In this document: piece after piece, positions 8,177-15,310 of the stretch
How positions within the stretch are numbered: position 1 is the stretch's first letter
How the letters are laid out: every line of letters starts with the position of its first letter
Assembly (NCBI GenBank): GCA_002747175.1
Contig: PDTK01000038.1
Location: forward strand, 1 to 48,772
From: Deltaproteobacteria bacterium
Lineage (GTDB): Bacteria; Desulfobacterota; Desulfobacteria; Desulfobacterales; Desulfosarcinaceae
DNA: 48,772 nucleotides
Direction: 5' to 3'
The notes under the pieces: generated by a model
The model's database searches: none
Seen by the model: the letters and a program-made list of their open reading frames with translations, nothing else
Told to the model about the DNA's origin: nothing
Position numbers and translations under genes: made by a program

Positions 8177-9292
8177 TTATTGTTCGTCTCTATCTTCCGC
8201 AGCTTCCGCCGCCTGCCGCTTTTCGCGCAGCACATACCCCGTATCCGGCAGAAGATCCGCGAAGGCCTGGCCGTAAATTTCCCAGATGGTCACAAACAGC
8301 GCGGCGATAATGGGACCGATGATTATCCCCGCCATGCCGAACATGAAAATACCGCCCATGGTGCCGAAAAAAATCATCAATTCGTGCATCTGGGTGTCCT
8401 TGCCCACCAGGATCGGCCGTAGCAGATTGTCCAGGCTGCCCACCACCAGGCCGCAGAACACCGCCAGCCCCACGGCTTTGCCCACAGCCCCGCCGAACCC
8501 CAGAATGCCTGCCGCCGGCAGCCAGACCAAGGCTGTACCCACGCTGGGAATGATGGACAAAACGATCATGATCACACCCCAGAAGGTGGCGCTGGGAATG
8601 CCTACGGCCCAGAAGGCAAGACCGGCCAGACTGCCCTGGAGAATCCCGATCACTGCGGTGCCTTTCAGGGTGGCCCGGGTCACCGAGGTGAACCGCTCCA
8701 GCATCTGCTGTTCGTCTTCGTCTTCCAATGGCAGGTAATAAAGGATTTTTTCCAGCAGTTTCTCGCCGTCCATCAGGAAAAAATACATGGTATAAAGCCA
8801 CACGAAAAGCATGAACAGCAGGTTGACCGCCCCCATGGCCGCGGAAGAGAGATGGTTGACCAGAAATTGGCTGATACGACCGACCAATTCACCGGCTTTT
8901 TGCAGGATCAGCTGGCTGTGCGGAGCGATGCGATCCCAATAGGGAATGTTTTCGAGGAATTGGGAGAGTGCACCGGGTTGGCTGATCTGGGTTTTCACCC
9001 ACGGTGCGGCCGTCTGGCTGACTTTGATGGCCTGTCCGGTGACAACACCCGTGAGAATTCCAAAAGGAACCACTATGACCACCACGATCAGTACCAGGGT
9101 CAGTGCCGATGCCAGGCTGCGCCGGCCTCTTAATTTTTTTTCAAACCAATGGTACACCGGCCTTGAAAGAGCGGCAAAAATGCCGGCCAGAAAAATGGCC
9201 ATCAGAAATGACCGGATCATCGACAAAAATACGGCCGAAATGAATACGACCAACAGGATCACTGCAAACCGATTCACGGTCTCTTCACGCAT
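8177..9292 (-). CDS. AI-2E family (PerM-like) membrane transporter
   Basis: A polytopic inner-membrane protein of 371 residues and about eight helices, with the family's layout: paired N-terminal helices, a long soluble segment (SQPGALSQFLENIPYWDRI), then a C-terminal bundle with SIIPSVGTALVWLPA and DNLLRPILVGKDTQMHEL, the family's most conserved motif. The annotated ATG at 9292 has GGAG seven bases upstream; a TTG four codons earlier overlaps that site. Members export very different things, including autoinducer-2 and auxin-like or sodium/proton substrates, so the substrate here is unknown. The C-terminal tail is charged (REKRQAAEAAEDRDEQ). Confidence 0.9.
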   Translation of the reverse strand: MREETVNRFAVILLVVFISAVFLSMIRSFLMAIFLAGIFAALSRPVYHWFEKKLRGRRSLASALTLVLIVVVIVVPFGILTGVVTGQAIKVSQTAAPWVKTQISQPGALSQFLENIPYWDRIAPHSQLILQKAGELVGRISQFLVNHLSSAAMGAVNLLFMLFVWLYTMYFFLMDGEKLLEKILYYLPLEDEDEQQMLERFTSVTRATLKGTAVIGILQGSLAGLAFWAVGIPSATFWGVIMIVLSIIPSVGTALVWLPAAGILGFGGAVGKAVGLAVFCGLVVGSLDNLLRPILVGKDTQMHELMIFFGTMGGIFMFGMAGIIIGPIIAALFVTIWEIYGQAFADLLPDTGYVLREKRQAAEAAEDRDEQ

Positions 9293-9632
9293 GGCAGTCT
9301 CCAATTGAAGTCAGGAAAGGAAAATATGGGCAATATCTAACGGTCGCTTCAGGCATACGCAAGTTATATATCAAATCCGTTTGGCGGCAGTATTGATTGC
9401 GGATCTATCGAATCCGTCTGAAATTCACCTTTTTACGCGTTCATCGATTATGAGACAGTTTTTATTTAACATAAATGCCAACGAAAACAAGATCGCCACG
9501 GTCGCTTTCAGCCGCCCATGACCATACAAATCGTTAGATTTATCAAGAATCCAAACAAGTTGACAGGTTTGTACACGCATGATAAATCACTAAAGTTTCG
9601 TAGCAGACTGGCCGATTCAGTTAATGGGTTAT
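9293..9632. other. Divergent intergenic region
   Basis: This gap separates the AI-2E-type gene (leftward) from the acidic repeat protein (rightward) and should hold both promoters. It is AT-rich around 9355-9480. A minus-strand reading frame that overlaps it is only the complement of the acidic gene. I see no strong promoter pair, RNA gene or terminator. D2 copy a follows directly. Confidence 0.5.
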
Positions 9633-9680
9633 TTAGTGTCTGTCCAGAAATAGGCAAATTGGCCATCTCCGGATGGGTAC
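9633..9680 (+). repeat. Dispersed repeat D2, copy a
   Basis: TTAGTGTCTGTCCAGAAATA continues as GGCAAATTGGCCATCTCCGG and ATGGGTAC. It is almost identical to 46786-46833 and a reverse-strand match to 26365-26413. It lies 38 bases before the start of the acidic repeat protein, within its probable leader or promoter. Confidence 0.8.
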
Positions 9681-9717
9681 TATTGATGAAATCGTCAACC
9701 TTTAACGGGAGAAGACT

Positions 9718-10518
9718 ATGGATGGTCGCCCAAAAAACAATCCTCAACCGGAGCATGAGATTGACCTGAATGACGACGATATCATCGATTTGACACAGGT
9801 GGTCGAAAGCGATGACGATGTTATTATCGATCTCACCGACATCGTGGAGCAACCCAATGCGTCTTCGGATGATATCGGCCTGGATAGCATGGATTTTTCG
9901 CAGCCCGCGTCGATCATAGAAGAACCTTTGGTGTTGAACCCGGACGAGGAGGTCATTGATCTGGAAGATCTGGCGGTAAGTCTCGATGAAGGCCCACAAG
10001 ACGATGTCATACCCGAGGCTGAATTGACTTACGAAGGAACCCTCGACATTGAAAACGAGGATCCGATCATCGACCTGATGGATGTGGCCGATCTCGATGC
10101 AGACGACAATATGCATGCGGAGCCCGATGCCCCTCAGACGGCCATGGAGGAAACATCTCCACATGAAGAAGCCCCGGTCATCGACCTGATGGACGTGGCG
10201 GATCTCAATGCGGCCGATGATACACAGGCGGAAACGGATACACCCCAGCCCGTCCTCAAGGAAACGGTTCCACAGGAAGAAGGCGCTGTGGATGCCCCGG
10301 CATTCGTTCCGGCGGCCCCGTTCCCTCCCGAATCATCTGAGGAACCAATACCGCTGAGCGATCAGCAAATAGAGGCCGCCCTGGAGCGGGTCATCGAAAA
10401 GGTATACGGTGAAAAAATCGAGCAACTGATGATTCAAGCCATTGAAAAAACAATTAAAGAGGAAATCGAAAGAATCAAACAGGCACTGCTGGATGACAGC
10501 GACCCGTTGGACGTATAG
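9718..10518 (+). CDS. Acidic repeat protein with C-terminal helical domain
   Basis: A 266-residue, strongly acidic protein. Residues 1-165 carry six spaced copies of a short hydrophobic core in acidic surroundings: DIIDLTQVV, VIIDLTDIV, EVIDLEDLA, PIIDLMDVA and PVIDLMDVA, plus a weaker first copy (EIDLND). A Pro/Ala-rich linker (about 190-210) leads to a helical C-terminus with QQIEAALERVIEKVYGEKIEQL and IEKTIKEEIERIKQ. This layout recalls the polar organiser PopZ (acidic disordered N-terminus, oligomerising helical C-terminus), but that is my inference. GGAG lies seven bases before the ATG. A terminator separates it from valS. Confidence 0.8.
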   Translation: MDGRPKNNPQPEHEIDLNDDDIIDLTQVVESDDDVIIDLTDIVEQPNASSDDIGLDSMDFSQPASIIEEPLVLNPDEEVIDLEDLAVSLDEGPQDDVIPEAELTYEGTLDIENEDPIIDLMDVADLDADDNMHAEPDAPQTAMEETSPHEEAPVIDLMDVADLNAADDTQAETDTPQPVLKETVPQEEGAVDAPAFVPAAPFPPESSEEPIPLSDQQIEAALERVIEKVYGEKIEQLMIQAIEKTIKEEIERIKQALLDDSDPLDV

Positions 10519-10579
10519 CGCCTGCCGGCAATCCATGCCGGCAAATGGATAACACGCCAACGATAACGAAACCGGAAGC

Positions 10580-10613
10580 GGGGATTATTCCTTAATCCCC
10601 TTTTCCATTTTTT
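10580..10613 (+). terminator. Rho-independent terminator before valS
   Basis: GGGGATTA pairs with TAATCCCC around a 5-base loop, followed by TTTTCCATTTTTT. It lies between the acidic gene and valS, so valS probably has its own promoter, or this is an attenuator. A second hairpin, TGCCGGCA/TGCCGGCA at 10523-10543, lies just upstream but has no T-run. Confidence 0.75.
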
Positions 10614-10664
10614 AGGGCTGGTCAACAGGCTCCAGACCCGTTCTACACAAGGAGCATTCCCCCA

Positions 10665-13319
10665 ATGAGCCGTGATTTACTGGATAAAAGTTACTCCCCC
10701 GAAGCCGTGGAAAAACGCTGGTATGACTTTTGGCAACAGGAAAAGCTGTTCGCCGCGGATGAAAACACCGATAAAAAAACGTACGCCATCGTGATCCCGC
10801 CGCCCAACGTTACCGGTGTGCTACACATGGGCCATGCCCTCAACAACACCATGCAGGACATCATGTGTCGCTACCGCCGCCTCAAGGGGGACAGCGTGTT
10901 GTGGATGCCCGGTACGGACCATGCCGGTATCGCCACCCAGAATGTGGTCGAGAGAAAGCTGGCCGCCGAAGGCACGGACAGGCACCAACTGGGCAGGCAA
11001 AAATTCATCGAAGCCGTCTGGAAATGGCGTGAAGAATATGGAAACGCCATCATCAACCAGCTCAAACGGCTGGGTGCCTCCTGTGACTGGGACCGGGAAC
11101 GATTTACCATGGACGAAGGGCTTTCCAGGGCGGTCAGGAAGGTATTTGTCCAGCTTTACGATGATGGCCTGATCTACCAGGGCGACTATATCATCAACTG
11201 GTGCTGCCGCTGCCACACGGCCCTGTCCGACCTGGAGGTGGAACACGAGGATCTGGCCGGCCACTTTTACCACATTCGCTACCCGTATGCCGATGGCAAC
11301 GGATCGGTCACTGTGGCCACCACCCGTCCGGAAACCATGCTGGGAGACACTGCCGTGGCCATTCATCCGGATGACGAACGATATGCGGACCTGACCGTGG
11401 CGAAAGTGGTCCTGCCGCTGATGAACCATGAAATTCCCATCATTCGTGACACCTATGTGGATCTGTCCACGGGCACCGGTGCCTTGAAGGTCACCCCGGC
11501 CCATGACCCCAACGACTTCGAAATCGGTATACGGCACAAACTGCCCAGCGTCAAGGTTATCGCCGACGACGGCACCATGACCGAAGCGGCCGGGCGGTTT
11601 GCCGGCATGGACCGTTTCGAATGCCGCAAGGCAGTGGTCGCGGCCCTGGAAGCCGAAGGCCTGCTGGAGCGCATTGAAGAACATCGCCACAGCGTGGGGC
11701 ACTGCTACCGCTGCAAAACTGTGGTGGAGCCCAATTTGTCGCGCCAGTGGTTCGTCAAAACCAAACCCCTGGCACAAAAGGCCATTGAAGCGGTGGAGAC
11801 CGGTAAGACCCGCATTATTCCCGAATCATGGACAAAGACCTACTACGAGTGGATGTACAACATCCGCGACTGGTGCATTTCCCGGCAAATCTGGTGGGGA
11901 CACCAGATTCCGGCCTGGAATTGTCAGGGCTGCGGCAAGATGACCGTGGCCATGGAACCCCCCGATGTCTGTCCGGACTGCGGGTCCGGTGACCTGGTTC
12001 AGGAAACCGACGTACTGGACACTTGGTTCAGCTCGGCCCTGTGGCCCTTTTCGACCATGGGCTGGCCGGACGAGACGCCCTTGCTGAAGAAATACTACCC
12101 CACATCGGTGCTGGTGACCGGATTCGACATCCTCTTTTTCTGGGTGGCCCGCATGATGATGATGGGGATTCACTTCATGAAAGAAATTCCCTTTTCCGAT
12201 GTTTACGTGCATGCCCTGGTGCGTGATGAAGCGGGCAAGAAGATGAGCAAGTCCAAGGGCAATGTTATCGACCCTCTCAACGTCATCGAAAAGTACGGCA
12301 CCGACGCCTTCCGCTTTACGCTGGCCGCTTTTGCCGCCCAGGGGCGGGACGTAAAAATGAGTGAGAAGCGAGTGGACGGCTACCGCCACTTCATCAACAA
12401 ATTGTGGAACGCTGCACGCTTTGCAGGCATGCACCTTGACGAGGATGTGAAACCTGTCATTGACGCAAAGCACATCTCTTTGCAGGACCGCTGGATTCTT
12501 TCCCGTCTGGAACGGGTCACCCGCCGGACCGAAGCGGCCCTGGACGGCTACAAATTCAACGAGGCCGCCGGTGCGGTCTATCAGTTTGTCTGGCATGAAC
12601 TGTGTGACTGGTACCTGGAGGCCATCAAACCGACCTTGTACGACGATTCCGCCGGCGAGGCCAAAGCGGCGACGCGTTCGGTGCTCAGTCATGTGCTCAA
12701 AGAGGCCCTGATCTTGCTGCACCCCTTCGCGCCCTTCGTAACCGAGGAAATCTGGCACTCCCTGCCGGGAGCCGATGGTTCGATCATGAAGGCCGCCTGG
12801 CCCGAGGACTTTCAGCTTGGCAGGGATCCGGAAATTGAATCCATGATGGAGACCGCCATGGCCGTAATCACCGGCGTCCGCAACGTGCGCGGGGAAATGA
12901 ACATCTCGCCCTCCACGGCCTTGACCGTTGCCGTGCAGCCGGAAGATGCACATGTGGCCGAAGTGATCGAAAGCAACCGGGACTTGATCCGTAACCTCGC
13001 TCGTCTGGATGCGTTATCCGTGGATGCCGCCATGGAACGGCCCAAGGCAGCGGCAACGGTTCTGATCGGCGGAGCCACCGTTTACGTCGTGCTGGAAGGT
13101 ATCATCGACTTTGCCCAGGAGGCCGGCCGCCTTGAAAAGGAAATCGGCAAACTGGTCAAAGAACTGGCCGGTATGAACAAAAAACTGGGCAACGAGGATT
13201 TTCTCAGCAAGGCCCCGGCCGACGTGGTGGCCGGCGTGCGGGAAAAGCATGCCGCCAAGCTGGAAAAGCAGCAGGCTCTGGAGGCAACCCTGGAGCGCAT
13301 TCAATCGATGATGGATTGA
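10665..13319 (+). CDS. valS: Valine--tRNA ligase
   Basis: Charges tRNA-Val with valine. The class I synthetase is full length at 884 residues. The HIGH-type motif is in NVTGVLHMGHAL (near residue 47-58) and the KMSKS motif in KKMSKSKGNVIDP (near 525). The connective-peptide editing domain shows TTRPETMLGDTAV and a zinc-ribbon-like CQGCGKM...CPDCGSG insertion near 424-445. The C-terminus is the usual ValRS coiled-coil arm (LEKEIGKLVKELAGMNKK). GGAG precedes the ATG by ten bases. nadC follows on the same strand after a short gap and may be co-transcribed. Confidence 0.98.
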   Translation: MSRDLLDKSYSPEAVEKRWYDFWQQEKLFAADENTDKKTYAIVIPPPNVTGVLHMGHALNNTMQDIMCRYRRLKGDSVLWMPGTDHAGIATQNVVERKLAAEGTDRHQLGRQKFIEAVWKWREEYGNAIINQLKRLGASCDWDRERFTMDEGLSRAVRKVFVQLYDDGLIYQGDYIINWCCRCHTALSDLEVEHEDLAGHFYHIRYPYADGNGSVTVATTRPETMLGDTAVAIHPDDERYADLTVAKVVLPLMNHEIPIIRDTYVDLSTGTGALKVTPAHDPNDFEIGIRHKLPSVKVIADDGTMTEAAGRFAGMDRFECRKAVVAALEAEGLLERIEEHRHSVGHCYRCKTVVEPNLSRQWFVKTKPLAQKAIEAVETGKTRIIPESWTKTYYEWMYNIRDWCISRQIWWGHQIPAWNCQGCGKMTVAMEPPDVCPDCGSGDLVQETDVLDTWFSSALWPFSTMGWPDETPLLKKYYPTSVLVTGFDILFFWVARMMMMGIHFMKEIPFSDVYVHALVRDEAGKKMSKSKGNVIDPLNVIEKYGTDAFRFTLAAFAAQGRDVKMSEKRVDGYRHFINKLWNAARFAGMHLDEDVKPVIDAKHISLQDRWILSRLERVTRRTEAALDGYKFNEAAGAVYQFVWHELCDWYLEAIKPTLYDDSAGEAKAATRSVLSHVLKEALILLHPFAPFVTEEIWHSLPGADGSIMKAAWPEDFQLGRDPEIESMMETAMAVITGVRNVRGEMNISPSTALTVAVQPEDAHVAEVIESNRDLIRNLARLDALSVDAAMERPKAAATVLIGGATVYVVLEGIIDFAQEAGRLEKEIGKLVKELAGMNKKLGNEDFLSKAPADVVAGVREKHAAKLEKQQALEATLERIQSMMD

Positions 13320-13404
13320 CATTCAAACCGGCGGCCAAAGGGCGGCGAAGGTGTCGGCGTCTGACGTCACCATCCGCTCTCCGGCTTCCGAAACAGGAGT
13401 CGCC

Positions 13405-14235
13405 ATGCACACCACGGATGACTTGATTCAACGGGCTCTGAACGAGGACATTGGCCCCGGTGACATCACCACGGACAATTTGGTGGAACCGGGCGCCGCC
13501 GGATTGGGTTCGATTGTGGCCAAACAGGATCTGGTGATCGCCGGCCTGCAGGTAGCCGAGAGCGTCTTCAGGAAACTGGAACCGGGGATCGGTTTTACGG
13601 CTGATTTTTCGGATGGGGACCGGATTGTGGCTGGCAGCTCTGTCGTTCGCATCGAGGGAAGCCTGAGTGCCCTGCTAAAAGGTGAACGGACGGCCCTGAA
13701 TTTCCTCCAGCGTCTTTCCGGCATCGCCACCCAGGCACGGGCCTATGCAAAGGAAGTTGCCGGCACGGGAATAAAGCTGGTGGACACCCGCAAGACCACC
13801 CCGGGGTGGCGGGTCCTGGAAAAATACGCGGTGCGCGTCGGCGGGGCCCACAATCATCGCATGGGCCTTTATGACGGTGTTTTGATCAAGGACAATCACA
13901 TCGCCGCCTGCGGTGGCATCGCAGAGGCCGTCAGGAAAACCCGTGAGGCGATTTCTCACCTTGTTAAGGTGGAAGTCGAGACGGCCTCACTACAGGAAGT
14001 CGAAGAAGCACTGACCGCCGGAGCCGACATCATCATGCTGGACAACATGGATCCGGGGCAGATCGAAGAGGCGGTTCGGAAAATCGACAAAAAAGCCCTG
14101 GTGGAAATATCCGGCGGCGTGACCCGCGAGCGCCTGCACGAGCTGGCGCAAACCGGCGTGGACCTGATCTCCATCGGCGCTCTGACCCACTCGGCCGTAG
14201 CCGTGGACCTGAGCATGAATATAGAGCCGGTTTAA
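13405..14235 (+). CDS. nadC: Nicotinate-nucleotide pyrophosphorylase (carboxylating)
   Basis: Converts quinolinate and PRPP to nicotinate mononucleotide, CO2 and pyrophosphate in de novo NAD synthesis. It is 276 residues long, normal for the family. Motifs include GERTALNFLQRLSGIAT, the substrate-binding DTRKTTPGWR, KDNHI and the C-terminal LVEISGGV. I start it at the ATG at 13405, which follows AGGAG; the frame extends upstream to a GTG without a binding site. nadA and nadB are not in this window. Confidence 0.96.
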   Translation: MHTTDDLIQRALNEDIGPGDITTDNLVEPGAAGLGSIVAKQDLVIAGLQVAESVFRKLEPGIGFTADFSDGDRIVAGSSVVRIEGSLSALLKGERTALNFLQRLSGIATQARAYAKEVAGTGIKLVDTRKTTPGWRVLEKYAVRVGGAHNHRMGLYDGVLIKDNHIAACGGIAEAVRKTREAISHLVKVEVETASLQEVEEALTAGADIIMLDNMDPGQIEEAVRKIDKKALVEISGGVTRERLHELAQTGVDLISIGALTHSAVAVDLSMNIEPV

Positions 14236-14314
14236 GGGAGGAAGCTGTATTCAGACATACCGCGACGACCGATAACGCAGCCCAAAACCACTCTCTGTAA
14301 ATTGATGTACAAAC

Positions 14315-15289
14315 ATGATTCCGATTCGCGATACAACCCCCTCCAAGTCCGTCCCGGTCGTCAACAACACCCTCATCGGAATCAATGTGGTATTCTTTCT
14401 CGTGCAACTGGCCCAGGGCGCCAATCAGGACCATTTTATCTACCTTTACGGCCTGGTTCCGGCCAAATTCACCGTGCCCCAGATTTCGGCTTATTTCTCC
14501 CTGGGCCAGAACCTGCTCTCCCTTTTCTCCTTCATGTTCCTGCACGGCGGCTGGCTGCACCTTTTGGGCAACATGCTGTCCTTGTACATCTTCGGCGACA
14601 ATGTTGAGGATCGGCTGGGATCGGCGCGTTACATCACGTTCTATCTGTTGTGCGGCCTGGGATCGGGTCTTTGCCACCTGCTGTTCAACCTGCGTTCCCC
14701 CATCCCCACCATTGGCGCCAGTGGTGCCATTGCCGGTGTGATGGGGGCTTATTTTATCCTTTATCCACGCTCACGCATCCTAACCCTGGTTCCCATCATC
14801 TTCATTCCCTGGTTCGTGGAGATTCCAGCATTCTTCTTTTTGGGCATCTGGTTCGTGCTGCAATTTATCAATGCAGCCGGAAGCTCCGGACAGGCCGGCG
14901 GGATTGCCTGGCGGGCGCATATCGGGGGATTCGTGTTGGGTATCTTGTTACTCAAATTCTTCGACCGCATACCGTCCACCGGTGTTTCCAACCGGCTTCG
15001 CAACGCTACCGAGAAGAAGCATTCCCATCGTTTTCAGGTGATCCGCACAAGTCGCAGGCAGGCGGACACCAACTTGTATGGTTCCCTGACAATCACCCAG
15101 TACGAGGCGATGGTCGGCGCCCGCAAAGTGGTCACGGTCCCCTGGGGCCTTAAGAATCGCCTTTACCGCGTCATCGTTCCCCAGGGCATTGAAGACGGAC
15201 AGGTGCTGCGTCTCAAAGGCATCGGTCGTACCAGGCCTGATGGCAATCGCGGAGATATGATGCTGAAAATCAAGATTCAACATATCTGA
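14315..15289 (+). CDS. Rhomboid protease fused to a DnaJ C-terminal-like domain
   Basis: An intramembrane serine protease of 324 residues. The rhomboid core spans about 15-215: HGGWLHLLGNM (77-87), the catalytic serine in GASGAIAG (Ser136) and the partner histidine in AHIGG (His202). After a basic linker, residues 256-322 read like the second beta-barrel of DnaJ/Hsp40 (YEAMVGARKVVTVP, VIVPQGIEDGQVLRLKGIG, RGDMMLKIKI), with no J domain or zinc finger. The tail would lie in the cytoplasm if topology is standard. The start has only a weak binding site. Substrate unknown; the tail suggests recognition of unfolded segments, which is inference. Confidence 0.9.
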   Translation: MIPIRDTTPSKSVPVVNNTLIGINVVFFLVQLAQGANQDHFIYLYGLVPAKFTVPQISAYFSLGQNLLSLFSFMFLHGGWLHLLGNMLSLYIFGDNVEDRLGSARYITFYLLCGLGSGLCHLLFNLRSPIPTIGASGAIAGVMGAYFILYPRSRILTLVPIIFIPWFVEIPAFFFLGIWFVLQFINAAGSSGQAGGIAWRAHIGGFVLGILLLKFFDRIPSTGVSNRLRNATEKKHSHRFQVIRTSRRQADTNLYGSLTITQYEAMVGARKVVTVPWGLKNRLYRVIVPQGIEDGQVLRLKGIGRTRPDGNRGDMMLKIKIQHI

Positions 15290-15310
15290 ATCGATTTGCC
15301 TAGTTGAACA

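Noticed and set aside
8177..9292. Naming the AI-2E family gene as an autoinducer-2 exporter
   Set aside because: The family covers several substrates and no quorum-sensing gene is nearby.
9508..10164. Minus-strand frame of 218 codons rich in Ile, Asp and Val
   Set aside because: It is the mirror of the acidic repeat gene; its periodic wording simply reflects the IDL repeats on the other strand.
10821..12953. Long minus-strand frames across valS
   Set aside because: Antisense frames of a strongly coding GC-rich gene; the products have no domains.
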